A DNA stretch of 64,000 bases from Mycobacterium interjectum (GTDB lineage Bacteria; Actinomycetota; Actinomycetes; Mycobacteriales; Mycobacteriaceae), in NCBI GenBank assembly GCA_002102225.1, contig LQPB01000044.1, positions 1 to 64,000 of the forward strand, given 5' to 3'. Each line of letters starts with the position of its first letter. Position 1 is the stretch's first letter. The position numbers and the translations under genes are program-made. The notes beneath the pieces are model-generated. The model did not search any database and was not told where the DNA came from. It saw nothing but the letters and a program-made list of their open reading frames with translations. Positions 45,668 through 54,650 of this stretch are shown piece after piece.

Positions 45668-46576
45668 ATGTTCACGGTCGACGAGCAGGCCACGGGCCCG
45701 CACGACGCGTCGCTCGATCACGAGCGCATCGTCCTGCAGGCGCGTGACGTCGAATTCGACTGGGCGAAGCTGCCGTTCTACTACGTGCCGAATGAGCCCT
45801 TCACCACCCACTTCTGCAACGTGCTGCACTTGCTGCTGCCGGCGGGTGAGGAATTCATCGTCGACGCGTTCAAGAACACGCTGCCGCTGATCAAGGACGA
45901 TCAGCTGCGGCTCGACGTGCAGGGCTTCATCAGCCAGGAGGCCATGCATTCCCAGGCGCACGCCGGCGTGCTCGCCCACTTCGAGGCCAAGGGCATCGAC
46001 GTGACGCCGTTCACTGATCAGATGGCCTGGCTGTTCAACAAGCTGATCGGCGACCGGCCGGGGTGGAGTCCGCGGCGACGGGCGAGTTGGTTGCTGGAGC
46101 GCGTGTCGATGGTTGCTGCGCTCGAGCACTACACCGCCATTCTGGGTGAATGGGTCCTCGACACGCCGCAACACGACGCGCTGGGCACCGACCCGGTGAT
46201 GCTGGACCTGCTGCGCTGGCACGGGGCCGAAGAAGTCGAACACAAGGCGGTCGCGTTCGACACCATGAAGCACCTGCGCGCCGGGTACTGGCGACAGGTG
46301 CGCACCCAGCTGCTGGTGACGCCGTCGTTGCTGTGGTTGTTCATCCGGGGTGTGCGCTTCATGTACTCGGTCGACCCGCACATGCCGCCGGGCAGCAAAC
46401 CGCGCTGGCGGGACTACTTCCGCGCGGCGCGCCGGGGTTTGGTGCCCGGGCCGTTCGAATTCCTGGGGGTCATCGGCGCGTACTACACGCCGAACTTCCA
46501 TCCGTCCAAGCTGGGCGGCGTGGGACGCGCGGTCGACTACTTGGCCCGCTCGCCCGCCGCGCGCGCGTCGTACTGA
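45668..46576 (+). CDS. Predicted metal-dependent hydrolase family (PF10118-like) protein with diiron-like motifs
   Basis: From the ATG at 45668 (GGAAGGGGG upstream) this is 302 residues. It reads like the COG3687/PF10118 family, annotated only as metal-dependent hydrolase. Three helical acidic/His clusters are visible: QEAMHSQAH (E91, H94, H98), LEH (E153, H154) and EEVEHKAV (E188, E191, H192). Repeated E/ExxH on helices is the ligand pattern of ferritin-like diiron oxygenases, so an oxidative role on the carrier-bound acyl chain is possible. A hydrophobic segment (about 215-235, LLVTPSLLWLFIRGV) suggests membrane association. It lies 26 bp after the FAAL gene and 9 bp before the hydrolase. 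The diiron reading is inference. Confidence 0.75.
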   Translation: MFTVDEQATGPHDASLDHERIVLQARDVEFDWAKLPFYYVPNEPFTTHFCNVLHLLLPAGEEFIVDAFKNTLPLIKDDQLRLDVQGFISQEAMHSQAHAGVLAHFEAKGIDVTPFTDQMAWLFNKLIGDRPGWSPRRRASWLLERVSMVAALEHYTAILGEWVLDTPQHDALGTDPVMLDLLRWHGAEEVEHKAVAFDTMKHLRAGYWRQVRTQLLVTPSLLWLFIRGVRFMYSVDPHMPPGSKPRWRDYFRAARRGLVPGPFEFLGVIGAYYTPNFHPSKLGGVGRAVDYLARSPAARASY

Positions 46577-46585
46577 GGTTGCCGG

Positions 46586-47497
46586 ATGACGCAGTTCGTG
46601 ACCGCGCCAGACGGCGTCTTGCTGGCCGTCCATACCTACTCCGGCATCGACCCGCGCCGCCCGACCATCTTGGCCATCCACGGCTACCCCGATAACCACC
46701 ACGTGTGGGACGGCGTCGCGCAGGAGCTGGGTGACCGCTACAATTTCGTCGCCTACGACGTGCGCGGCGTCGGCGAATCCTCAAGGCCGGCAAGCCGATC
46801 CGGGTATCGCTTTGCCCATCTGGTCGACGACGTCGCCGCCGTGATCGACAGCCTGGGCGTCGGCGAGGTGCATCTGCTGGGTCACGACTGGGGCTCCATC
46901 CAAGGCTGGGCGGCGGTCACCGACGAGTCGGTGGTGGGCAAGATCGCCTCGTTCACGTCGATCTCGGGGCCGCACTTGAACTATGCGGGCAAGTTTCTGC
47001 GGTCACCGCGCACGCCGCGCGCGATAGCCGACGTGGTCAGGCAGTTCCTGGCCTCCGGATACATCTGGTTCTTCCTGTGCCCGGGGGTTCCGGAGCTCGC
47101 GATCCGGTCCGGGGCCACGATGAAAGTCTTTGCGGCCGTTGAGCGCATCGGTCGCCCCCGTGGCGGCGGGCCGCGACCCGCGGCAACGACCCGGTCGATC
47201 GATGACTACCTCAACGGCCTCAACCTGTACCGTGCCAACATGCCCGGACCGATCCTGGCGCCGCCCGCGCAGTTGCCGCAGACACCGGTCCCGGTGCAGG
47301 TGCTGGTGGCCCGCCAGGACTACTTCGTGTCGCCGGCCCTGCAGCGGTTCACCGGTTCCATACCGGCCGACAACAGGATCGTCCCGATCGAGGGCGGACA
47401 CTGGGTGGTGGCCTCGCATCCCGAGGTCGTCGCCGAGCTCACCGGCGACTGGGTCAACTCGGTCGTCGCATTCGACAGCCCTAGGAATTCCCTGTGA
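46586..47497 (+). CDS. Alpha/beta hydrolase, epoxide-hydrolase/dehalogenase-like
   Basis: The protein has 303 residues. It is an alpha/beta fold hydrolase with an oxyanion HGYPDNHHVWDGV motif. The nucleophile elbow is LGHDWGS, in which the nucleophile is Asp (D101) rather than Ser, as in epoxide hydrolases and haloalkane dehalogenases. The catalytic His lies in EGGHWVV near the C-terminus. Its place between a possible diiron oxygenase and an iron-sulfur reductase suggests it opens an epoxide or hydrolyses an intermediate of the same pathway. The stop overlaps the reductase GTG (GTGA), so they are co-translated. Confidence 0.86.
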   Translation: MTQFVTAPDGVLLAVHTYSGIDPRRPTILAIHGYPDNHHVWDGVAQELGDRYNFVAYDVRGVGESSRPASRSGYRFAHLVDDVAAVIDSLGVGEVHLLGHDWGSIQGWAAVTDESVVGKIASFTSISGPHLNYAGKFLRSPRTPRAIADVVRQFLASGYIWFFLCPGVPELAIRSGATMKVFAAVERIGRPRGGGPRPAATTRSIDDYLNGLNLYRANMPGPILAPPAQLPQTPVPVQVLVARQDYFVSPALQRFTGSIPADNRIVPIEGGHWVVASHPEVVAELTGDWVNSVVAFDSPRNSL

Positions 47498-48570
47498 CAC
47501 ATGCCATCTGGAGCTCCAGGCCCGCCGACCTCTACGGCCGCCGCAAACGCGACCGGCTTTACACGGCGCTGTGGGGCGTCGGCACGGTGTTCGGCGCCTT
47601 CGCGTCGGCGTCGCGGTGGACGCCGTCGCGGGTGTTGCCGGTACAGCGGACCAGCACCGCCGTGGTCACCAAGCGCGAACTACTCACGCCGGACGTGGTG
47701 GCGTTGACGCTGGCAGATCCCGACGGCGGGTTGCTGCCGTCGTGGACACCCGGCGCGCACATCGACGTTCGGCTGGCCTCGGGCCGTCGCCGGCAGTATT
47801 CGCTGTGCGGACCACCCGGGCGGCGCACCGACTACCGCATCGCGGTGCGCCGGATCGCCGATGGCGGCGGCGGTTCGAAGGAAATGCACGACGCCTTCGA
47901 GGTGGGCGACACCCTGGTGTTCGAAGGGCCCCGCAACGCCTTCTACCTCGTCACGGACGAGCAGGACGTGTTGTTTGTCATCGGCGGCATCGGGGTGACA
48001 CCCATCCTGCCGATGATCCAGGTGGCCCAACAGCACGGAATCAATTGGCGCGCAATCTATGCCGGCCGGTCCCGCGACTACATGCCGCTGCTGGGCGAGG
48101 TGCTGGCGGTGGATGCCGAGCGGGTCACGGTGTGGGCCGACGACGAGCGGGGCCGGTTCCCCACCATCGAGGAACTGCTGGTCGGCGCGGGCCCGAAGAC
48201 GGCCGTCTACGTGTGCGCGCCGACGGCGATGCTCGAGGCGGTACGCACGGCTCGCGACGAACACGTCGATGCGCCACTGCATTACGAACGGTTCAGCCCG
48301 CCACCGGTCGTCGACGGCATCCCGTTCGAGCTGGAGCTCGCGCGTTCGCGGCGGGTGCTCAGCGTGCCGGCCAACCGGTCGGCGTTGGCCGTCATGCTCG
48401 ACCGCGAGCCGGCGACCGCGTATTCCTGCCAGCAAGGGTTCTGCGGGACGTGCAAGGTCAAGGTGCTGGCCGGCGACGTCGACCGCCGCGGGCGCACCGT
48501 GGAGGGCGACGACGAAATGCTCGTCTGCGTCTCGCGGGCGAAAAGCGGTCGTGTGGTGATCGACGCCTGA
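47494..48570 (+). CDS. PDR/VanB-type flavin reductase with C-terminal 2Fe-2S ferredoxin domain
   Basis: The protein has 358 residues from a GTG start that overlaps the previous stop. An FAD/FMN-binding barrel (about 50-150; HIDVRLASGRRRQYSLCGPP) precedes an NAD(P)H-binding domain (about 155-265; VIGGIGVTPILPM). A plant-type 2Fe-2S domain (about 275-358) has CQQGFCGTCKVKVL and a final Cys in LVCVS. It is a self-contained electron carrier that takes electrons from NAD(P)H to an oxygenase. The likely client is the diiron-like protein two genes upstream. It is the last gene of the operon, convergent with a PE_PGRS gene 10 bp away. Confidence 0.88.
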   Translation: MTHAIWSSRPADLYGRRKRDRLYTALWGVGTVFGAFASASRWTPSRVLPVQRTSTAVVTKRELLTPDVVALTLADPDGGLLPSWTPGAHIDVRLASGRRRQYSLCGPPGRRTDYRIAVRRIADGGGGSKEMHDAFEVGDTLVFEGPRNAFYLVTDEQDVLFVIGGIGVTPILPMIQVAQQHGINWRAIYAGRSRDYMPLLGEVLAVDAERVTVWADDERGRFPTIEELLVGAGPKTAVYVCAPTAMLEAVRTARDEHVDAPLHYERFSPPPVVDGIPFELELARSRRVLSVPANRSALAVMLDREPATAYSCQQGFCGTCKVKVLAGDVDRRGRTVEGDDEMLVCVSRAKSGRVVIDA

Positions 48571-48580
48571 TATCGCGGGG

Positions 48581-50143
48581 CTACGACCCAGTCGTCCCCG
48601 GGGTGCCGAACAGCAGCCCGCGCTGGCCGCCGGGCCCGCCGTGACCCGCGCCGCTGGGCTGGCCGTTGCCGCCGTCGCCGCCATTGCCGAGCAGCACCGC
48701 GTCCCCGCCGGCGCCCCCGAATCCGATTCCGGTGCCGCTCGGGTGGCCCGAGTCACCGCCCTGGCCGCCGGCCCCGGATATCAGGCCGGCCCGGCCGCCG
48801 GTGCCGCCCCGGCCGCCGTTTTGGTTGCCCCCGATCGCGTCGCCACCGTGGCCGCCGGGACCGCCGTTTCCGAACAGCCCAATCGCGTTGCCTCCGTTGC
48901 CGCCGTCGGCACCGGGCTCGAAGGTCACCAGGGGTTTGCCCCCGTTACCGCCGGCGCCGCCGTTGCCCCACAGCAACCCGCCGTTGCCCCCGTCGGCGCC
49001 GGCTATCAGTGTCGAACTGCCGCCCGCGCCACCGTTGCCGATCAGCCCGACGCCTCCGCCATGACCGGCAAAGCCGGTGATGTGTCCGCCGCCGAAGGCG
49101 AGAAAGTCCATGCCGGGCCCGCCGTTGCCCCCGTTGCCGTAGAAGAACCCGCCTGTCCCGCCGCCCTGCGAGGTCCCCCCGTTGCCGCCGTTGCCGACAA
49201 AATAGGCATGGCCGGGCACGCCACCGGCGTTCACCCCCAGCCCGGCGCTCCCGGCGTTGCCGAACAGCCCGGCGTCGCCGCCGCTGCCACCGGAACCGGT
49301 GGGGACCGTGTTGGTCACGCCCAGGGTGCCGCTGGCGCCGCCGTTGCCGCCGTTGCCGATCAACGAGTAGGCGGTGCCACCGGTGCCGCCGTCGCCGTTG
49401 ACATGGATGCCGTCGCCGCCCGCGCCGGCGTTGCCGCCGTTGGTGAACAGCCCGAAGGCGCTGCCGCCGTTGCCGCCGCGACCACCGCCGCCATTCACGT
49501 TGACGTCCGCGCCACCGGCGCCGCCGTTGCCCCCGCCGCCGAACAGCCCGCCCATTCCGCCGTTGCCGCCGTTGCCGCCGAACAAGCCGATACCGGAATT
49601 GCTTCCACCCGCCCCGCCGTCGCCGCCGCGGCCCCACAGCAGACCGGCCGCGCCGCCGTTGCCGCCGGCCTGGCCGGTGCCGTTCGCGCCCGACCCGCCG
49701 TTGCCGCCGTTGCCGATCAGGATGCCGGCGTCACCGCCGTTCAACCCGCTGCCGGCGGGCGCGTTGGCGCCGTCACCGATCAGCGGGCGGCCCAACAGCG
49801 CCTGGGTCGGCGCGTTGATCGCCGCGACGACGTCTTGCTCGAGGGTCTGCAGCGGCGTGGCGTTGGCCGCGTCGGCGGCCGCATAGGCTCCCGCACCGGC
49901 CGCCACCGCGTGCACGAACTGGTCATGAAACGCCACCGCGCGCGCGGCCAGCGCCTGGAACGCCTGGCCGTGCCCCGCAAACAACGCCGCGACTCCCGCC
50001 GACACCTCGTCGGCGCCGGCGGCCAGCATGTGTGTCGTCGTGGCCGCCGCCGCGGTGTTGGCCGAGCTGATCGCGGAACCGAGGCGGGAGAGATCGGTGG
50101 CCGCCGCGGTGATCACTTCCGGCGCCGCTACCAGATATGACAT
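48581..50143 (-). CDS. PE_PGRS family protein
   Basis: The protein has 520 residues. The PE domain begins [22 protein letters not shown]. The linker is [20 protein letters not shown], with Asp replacing the usual Asn of [13 protein letters not shown] domain rich in GGNGG follows. Longer inserts such as [10 protein letters not shown] and [21 protein letters not shown] interrupt the simple repeat. It ends [18 protein letters not shown] lies 4 nt before the ATG. It is probably an ESX-5 substrate by family. It lies between the lipid operon (convergent) and the DUF3072 gene (divergent). Confidence 0.92.
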   Translation of the reverse strand: MSYLVAAPEVITAAATDLSRLGSAISSANTAAAATTTHMLAAGADEVSAGVAALFAGHGQAFQALAARAVAFHDQFVHAVAAGAGAYAAADAANATPLQTLEQDVVAAINAPTQALLGRPLIGDGANAPAGSGLNGGDAGILIGNGGNGGSGANGTGQAGGNGGAAGLLWGRGGDGGAGGSNSGIGLFGGNGGNGGMGGLFGGGGNGGAGGADVNVNGGGGRGGNGGSAFGLFTNGGNAGAGGDGIHVNGDGGTGGTAYSLIGNGGNGGASGTLGVTNTVPTGSGGSGGDAGLFGNAGSAGLGVNAGGVPGHAYFVGNGGNGGTSQGGGTGGFFYGNGGNGGPGMDFLAFGGGHITGFAGHGGGVGLIGNGGAGGSSTLIAGADGGNGGLLWGNGGAGGNGGKPLVTFEPGADGGNGGNAIGLFGNGGPGGHGGDAIGGNQNGGRGGTGGRAGLISGAGGQGGDSGHPSGTGIGFGGAGGDAVLLGNGGDGGNGQPSGAGHGGPGGQRGLLFGTPGTTGS

Positions 50144-50377
50144 CAGTCCTCCGTGGCAAAGAGTTCGTAAACAGCGGGCAGGCGCCCGCCGGGCGAAAGA
50201 CCGGCAGAGCGTATCACGATTGACCCGCGGTTTCCTGGTTTCTAGCAGCGCTTTTGGCGCTCAGCGGCGCTAGGCCGCAGCATCTGTCACAGCGATGCGT
50301 GACGCGGTTGTGCAGAGCGACGGCGAACTTTTGGTGAAGGATGTTTCGAACACCCGTGCGATGGTTATTTCTAGGAC

Positions 50378-50593
50378 ATGACCGACAACATCGAGCAGGC
50401 GCCGCGCGAAAATCCCGAGAAGGACAGGTCCGACTGGGTGACCGGGGATGAGCCGATGACGGGACCCCAACGCAGCTACCTACACACGCTGGCCCAGGAG
50501 GCCGGTCGCGACGTCCCCGACGACATGACGAAAGCCCAGGCCTCCGAGCTGATCGACGAATTGCAACGGCAAACGGGACGTGGCGCCCACTAG
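50378..50593 (+). CDS. DUF3072 small protein
   Basis: The protein has 71 residues. The family core WVTGDEPMTGPQRSYLHTL and DMTKAQASELIDELQ is complete. DUF3072 proteins are small, soluble, conserved in actinobacteria and other bacteria, and uncharacterised. There is no good ribosome site; TATTTC stands 6 nt before the ATG, so a leaderless start is possible. Its TAG stop overlaps the stop of the convergent BrkB gene (50590-50593). Confidence 0.85.
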   Translation: MTDNIEQAPRENPEKDRSDWVTGDEPMTGPQRSYLHTLAQEAGRDVPDDMTKAQASELIDELQRQTGRGAH

Positions 50594-51597
50594 CCCGCGT
50601 TCCGGCTGCGGACGGTCGGCTGCTGCGGATCGGTGGCGTTGCGGGTGAGGTCGCGAAACCTGACGCTGACGCGCTGAAACCCCTTGACGCGCTCGGCTTT
50701 TGCCCGCTTGGCGTACGTCTTGCGGTCGGCCGCGGTCAGGTCCGCATCCTCGACGAACGGGGTGAGCAACGCGCGCGGGTATAGCCGCTCCACGAGAACG
50801 ACGTTGATCTCGGCGCAGAGCACCAGCGTCGACGACACCAGGAAAAGGAACGCCAGCAGCCCAAGCACCAGCGCGAAGACGCTGTTGGTGGCGCTGGCCG
50901 TCTTCACCGTGTGGCCGACGTAACCGGCGCCGAACCGCTGCAGGATTTGCCAAATGAGCGCCGCCGCAAGCGCTCCCGGCCAGACCTGGCGGTATGTGAG
51001 CTGCCGGGCGGTGGTCACGCGGAACGCGACCAAGCAGATCAGGCCGTTGATGGCAATGGCCGCGAGCGTGAGGCCGAACTTCCCGGCGGCGCCCAGCGAG
51101 CCGGTGGCCTGGCCGACCGCGGACAGGACGGTCGAAGCGACGGCGGCCGACCCGAGGACCAACAACAGCAGCGCGCTGCGCACGCGCGACCAGATCGGGT
51201 TGGGGCGCTTGTTCCTTGGCACGGCCCACACCGAGTCCATCGCGTTCTGCACCGCCTGACCGACGCCCAGACCGCCATAGAGTGCCCCCACGATGCCGAC
51301 GACCACGGCGACGGTGCCGCCGCTGAGCCCCTCGGGCTGGTGCAATTGGCTTCCGATGACCGGGAATTGGCTCAGGGTGCTGTGCAGCACCTGGTCCTGC
51401 AGATCGGGCCGTCCGGCCAGGATCACCCCGAGGCCCGTGGTCAGCAGGAGCAGCAGCGGGAACAGCGACACGAACCCGTAGTAGGTGATCAGGGCGGACA
51501 GATAGCCGCCTTGATCATCGAGGTACTTGTAGATGACGGCGATCACCACGCCGACGGCGCGGTTCCGTCGCTGCAGCCTGTCCAGCCAGCCGACCAT
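50590..51597 (-). CDS. YihY/BrkB family membrane protein
   Basis: The protein has 335 residues. Six hydrophobic helices follow an N-terminal amphipathic region. The family signature LSALITYYGFVSLFPLLLLL is present, as are GLGVGQAVQNAMDSVWAVP and a C-terminal basic cytoplasmic tail of about 60 residues (KRAKAERVKGFQRVSVRF). BrkB/YihY proteins were once called ribonuclease BN or serum-resistance factors; the true transport or membrane role is unresolved. The start is the ATG at 51597. Its 3' end overlaps that of the DUF3072 gene by 4 bp. Confidence 0.88.
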   Translation of the reverse strand: MVGWLDRLQRRNRAVGVVIAVIYKYLDDQGGYLSALITYYGFVSLFPLLLLLTTGLGVILAGRPDLQDQVLHSTLSQFPVIGSQLHQPEGLSGGTVAVVVGIVGALYGGLGVGQAVQNAMDSVWAVPRNKRPNPIWSRVRSALLLLVLGSAAVASTVLSAVGQATGSLGAAGKFGLTLAAIAINGLICLVAFRVTTARQLTYRQVWPGALAAALIWQILQRFGAGYVGHTVKTASATNSVFALVLGLLAFLFLVSSTLVLCAEINVVLVERLYPRALLTPFVEDADLTAADRKTYAKRAKAERVKGFQRVSVRFRDLTRNATDPQQPTVRSRNAG

Positions 51598-51726
51598 CCG
51601 TGCTCACTTCATCTCGCAAGGCCGACGCGAACCGATCGGCTCACCAGGTCATACCCCGATTTATGAATGGCCAACCGCGCTGGTTTGATTCGCTCAGCGC
51701 GCGTTGCCGCCGCCCGCGCGATCGCA

Positions 51727-51732
51727 TAGCCT
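51727..51732 (+). promoter_or_regulatory. -10 element of a probable leaderless promoter
   Basis: TAGCCT fits TANNNT and lies exactly 6 nt before the ATG at 51739, with no ribosome site between. This matches the spacing seen before the TPM gene (3790) and the tetR gene (5844-5849), and is typical of leaderless mycobacterial mRNAs. Confidence 0.4.
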
Positions 51733-51738
51733 CAATCG

Positions 51739-52431
51739 ATGGCCAAAATCCTGTTCGTCATGACCGCAACAAGTTATTGGGCGCTGACGGACGGGACCCG
51801 CCACCCGACCGGATACTGGGCCGAAGAGTTCGCCGCCCCGTACAGCGCGCTGAGCGGGGCCGGCCACGAGGTCGTCGTGGCAACCCCCGGCGGCGTGGTG
51901 CCCTACGTGGACGTGATGAGCCTGCGTCCCTCGATGGCCGGCAGCGAAGAGATCGCCCGGCAACTCGAGGAGACCCTGCGATCGGCCGAAGAGTTGCGCA
52001 GGCCAATCGAACTGGCCGCCGCGCGCCTGGACGATTACGACGCCGTCTATTACCCCGGCGGCCACGGCCCCATGGAGGACTTGTGGCGGGACGCCGACTC
52101 GGGTCGACTCCTGATCGCCGCTCTCGCGTCGGGCAAGCCATTGGCCATCGTGTGCCATGCGCCGGTCGCCATGCTCGCCACCCGTCGCAACGGCGTCTCA
52201 CCCTTTGCCGGCTACCGGGTCACCGCCTTCACCAACGACGAGGAGGACGGCGTCGGCCTGCGGGAGAAGGCCCCATGGACCGCCGAGGACGAACTGGTCA
52301 AGCTGGGCGTCGACTTCGTCCGCGGCGAGATGTGGAAGCCGTTCACTGTCGCGGACCGAAACCTCTACACCGGCCAGAACCCCGCCTCGGCCGCCCCGGT
52401 CGCCCAGGAGCTGCTCAAAGTACTCAAGTGA
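51739..52431 (+). CDS. DJ-1/PfpI family (type 1 glutamine amidotransferase-like) protein
   Basis: The protein has 230 residues. The DJ-1/PfpI fold is evident from YYPGGHGPMEDLW and the nucleophile elbow AIVCHAPVAML, whose Cys is followed directly by His. The N-terminal KILFVMTATSYWALTDGTRHPTGYWAEEF, with its conserved Glu, is typical of the Hsp31-like/glyoxalase III branch that includes class I GATase-like proteins. Expected roles are methylglyoxal detoxification or protein deglycation, both debated for the family. It stands alone between BrkB (divergent) and a secreted Gly-Pro protein. Confidence 0.87.
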   Translation: MAKILFVMTATSYWALTDGTRHPTGYWAEEFAAPYSALSGAGHEVVVATPGGVVPYVDVMSLRPSMAGSEEIARQLEETLRSAEELRRPIELAAARLDDYDAVYYPGGHGPMEDLWRDADSGRLLIAALASGKPLAIVCHAPVAMLATRRNGVSPFAGYRVTAFTNDEEDGVGLREKAPWTAEDELVKLGVDFVRGEMWKPFTVADRNLYTGQNPASAAPVAQELLKVLK

Positions 52432-52552
52432 CGGGCCGCCGCCGGTGCGCTGCACCTGGTTGCTGAAAATCGGAAAAACGCCGGTCCACGAGCCCGCGCA
52501 GCGATTAAATCGTTACTAAGCGGGCATCGCGGCATACGGCAGGAGGACCGAC

Positions 52553-52879
52553 ATGACCGAGGCAATCGCGGCGGACGCGGGTACAACGAGACCGGGCGGC
52601 TCCAGGCGCAATCGAATACGTTGCGCGGTAGGGGCTTTCGCGCTCGCGTTGGCGGGACTGCCGGCGATCGCCCTCGCCGAACCGGCCGTCAGTAGGGCGG
52701 ACGATCCGCCCCCGTGCGCCCCCGGTTGGGCATGGAGCGTCGAGATGAATCAATGCGTGTTCGTGCTTCCCGCCGCCAACGGCCCCGGCGGACCCGGCGG
52801 ACCGGGTGGCCCCGGCGGCCCGGGCGGGCCCGGCGGACCGGGCGGGCCGGGCGGTCCCGGCGGGCCGGGCCGCCACTAG
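52553..52879 (+). CDS. Secreted Gly-Pro-Gly (collagen-like) tail protein
   Basis: The protein has 108 residues: a signal peptide (about 20-50, hydrophobic GAFALALAGLPAIALAEP), a short domain with two Cys (CAPGWAWSVEMNQC), then about ten GPGGP-type repeats ending GRH. The Cys-containing core CAPGWxWxxxMNxC is a motif of small mycobacterial exported proteins. GGAGG precedes the ATG. The Gly-Pro tail is coded by near-identical 9-bp units. A second, longer Gly-Pro protein lies 3 kb away (55684-56319). Function is unknown. Confidence 0.78.
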   Translation: MTEAIAADAGTTRPGGSRRNRIRCAVGAFALALAGLPAIALAEPAVSRADDPPPCAPGWAWSVEMNQCVFVLPAANGPGGPGGPGGPGGPGGPGGPGGPGGPGGPGRH

Positions 52880-53024
52880 TCAATCGGCGAGTGTGCGTCC
52901 TCGGCTTTGCGTGTGAATCCTGGGTCGAAAAATCGCCCAGATCCCGCCCCTCGCGCACACTCGAAGCCCTCAGCGCACACTGATGCGCCGGCGGGCGCCG
53001 CGGCACCGGCGCTCCAGTAGTCGT

Positions 53025-53030
53025 TATACT
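53025..53030 (+). promoter_or_regulatory. -10 element upstream of the methyltransferase pair
   Basis: TATACT lies about 40 nt before the methyltransferase ATG at 53071. It is a strong match to the mycobacterial -10 consensus. No good -35 is visible, which is common for mycobacterial SigA promoters. Confidence 0.4.
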
Positions 53031-53070
53031 GGCTAAGTAAAGCTTGATTTCGACACTGAGAGCAGGGCGC

Positions 53071-54003
53071 ATGCCACGCACAGACAACGACACCTGGGAC
53101 TTGGCCACGAGCGTGGGAGTGACGGCCACGATGGTCGCGGCGGCCCGGGCGATCGCCACCAACGCCGACAACCCGCCGATCGAGGACCGGTTCGCCGAAC
53201 CGCTGGTCCGCGCGGTCGGCGTGGAGTTCTTCACGCGCTGGGTCGGCGGCGACCTGAGCGCCGCCGACGTCGATCACGAGGATTCCACCTGGAAGCTCGA
53301 GCACATGCCCGACGCGATGGCCGCGCGCACCCGCTTCTTCGACTCGTTCTTCCGAGACGCGATCGACGCCGGAATCCGCCAGGCGGTGATCCTGGCGTCG
53401 GGCCTCGACGCGCGCGCCTACCGGCTGGCGTGGCCGGCGGACCTGACCCTCTTCGAAATCGACCAACCGGAGGTCATCGAGTTCAAGGCCGCGACCCTGG
53501 CCGGGCTGGGCGTCACCCCGAGGGCCGACTTGCGCACCGTCGCAATCGATTTGCGAAATGATTGGCCGAAGGCATTGCGGGAAGCCGGTTTTGACCCGAG
53601 CAGGCCCACGGCGTGGATCGCCGAGGGCCTCTTCGGCTACCTGCCGCCGGAAGCTCAAGACCGGCTGCTGGACAACGTCACCGCGCTCAGCGCCGACGGC
53701 AGCCGACTGGCCTGCGAGGCCGTCCCGGAAACGCCGGATCGGGACCGCGAACGCGCGCGGGAGATGATGCGCGTCGCCGCCGCCAAATGGCGTGAGCACG
53801 GTCTGGACCTGGAGTTCGCCGATCTGGGCTTCGAGGGCGAGCGCAACGACGTCGAGGCCTACCTGCACGGCCTGGGGTGGCGCGTCACCGGAACCCCGAT
53901 GAGTCAGCTGCTGGCCGAGATCGGTCTACCGGCGATCCCGCAGGTCGACGACTCGGTGTCGGTGGCGGACACGATTTATTACACGTCCATACTGAGCGGA
54001 TGA
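53071..54003 (+). CDS. SAM-dependent methyltransferase, TIGR00027/PF04072 family
   Basis: From the ATG at 53071 (GAGCAGGG upstream) this is 310 residues. It is the large mycobacterial family of putative O-methyltransferases related to leucine carboxyl methyltransferase: [20 protein letters not shown] at the N-terminus, [22 protein letters not shown] (SAM motif), [12 protein letters not shown] and [11 protein letters not shown]. Substrates of these paralogues are unknown. The TGA stop overlaps the next ATG (ATGA), so the gene is coupled to a second methyltransferase. Confidence 0.88.
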   Translation: MPRTDNDTWDLATSVGVTATMVAAARAIATNADNPPIEDRFAEPLVRAVGVEFFTRWVGGDLSAADVDHEDSTWKLEHMPDAMAARTRFFDSFFRDAIDAGIRQAVILASGLDARAYRLAWPADLTLFEIDQPEVIEFKAATLAGLGVTPRADLRTVAIDLRNDWPKALREAGFDPSRPTAWIAEGLFGYLPPEAQDRLLDNVTALSADGSRLACEAVPETPDRDRERAREMMRVAAAKWREHGLDLEFADLGFEGERNDVEAYLHGLGWRVTGTPMSQLLAEIGLPAIPQVDDSVSVADTIYYTSILSG

Positions 54004-54635
54004 CGGCAGCGCAGCGCCGCGGTCTCAACGACGCGGTCACCCGGATGTGGAGCTTCCTCGCACCGGCCTATGACCTCCCGTTTCTGCAGCAGTGGGTCTA
54101 CCGTCCACCGCACGACGAGGTGATCGCGCAGCTGCGCGCCCACGGCGCGCGCAAGATCGCTGACATCGCCTGCGGGACCGGCATTCTCAGCGATCGGATC
54201 GAGCGCGAACTCCATCCCGACGAGATCTATGGTGTCGACATGTCCGACGGCATGCTCGCCCAGGCTCGCGCCAGGTCCGACCGGGTGCAGTGGTTGCGCG
54301 GCCCCGCCGAGCAACTGCCGTTCGACGACGGGGCGCTCGACGCCGTCGTGACGACCTCGGCGTTCCATTTCTTCGACCAGCCGGCGGCCTTGCGGGAATT
54401 CCACCGCGTGCTGGCGCCCGGCGGGCTGGCCGCGGTCGCGGCCCTGAGCACCCGGCAACCGCTGCTGCAGGCGCCCGCGACCAATCGGTGGAAGCCGCAG
54501 CACAACGCGTCGCCGGCCGAGATGCGGAGCTTGTTCGAAGGCGCCGGGTTCACCGTCACCGATCAGCACCGCATCCCGCGACCGATCTGGACCCGGATCG
54601 TGTCCGACCTGATCACCGTCGGCACCAAGAGCTAG
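54000..54635 (+). CDS. Class I SAM-dependent methyltransferase (Methyltransf_11 type)
   Basis: From the ATG at 54000 this is 211 residues; upstream sequence belongs to the preceding gene in another frame. Motif I is IADIACGTG (about 48-56), the acidic post-I loop is [10 protein letters not shown], and [19 protein letters not shown] is the typical motif-IV region of small-molecule methyltransferases such as UbiE-like enzymes. It is translationally coupled to the TIGR00027 methyltransferase and followed 15 bp later by an LLM oxidoreductase, so the three form a probable operon. The substrate is unknown. Confidence 0.86.
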   Translation: MTAAQRRGLNDAVTRMWSFLAPAYDLPFLQQWVYRPPHDEVIAQLRAHGARKIADIACGTGILSDRIERELHPDEIYGVDMSDGMLAQARARSDRVQWLRGPAEQLPFDDGALDAVVTTSAFHFFDQPAALREFHRVLAPGGLAAVAALSTRQPLLQAPATNRWKPQHNASPAEMRSLFEGAGFTVTDQHRIPRPIWTRIVSDLITVGTKS

Positions 54636-54650
54636 CAGCGCGGGCGCCAC

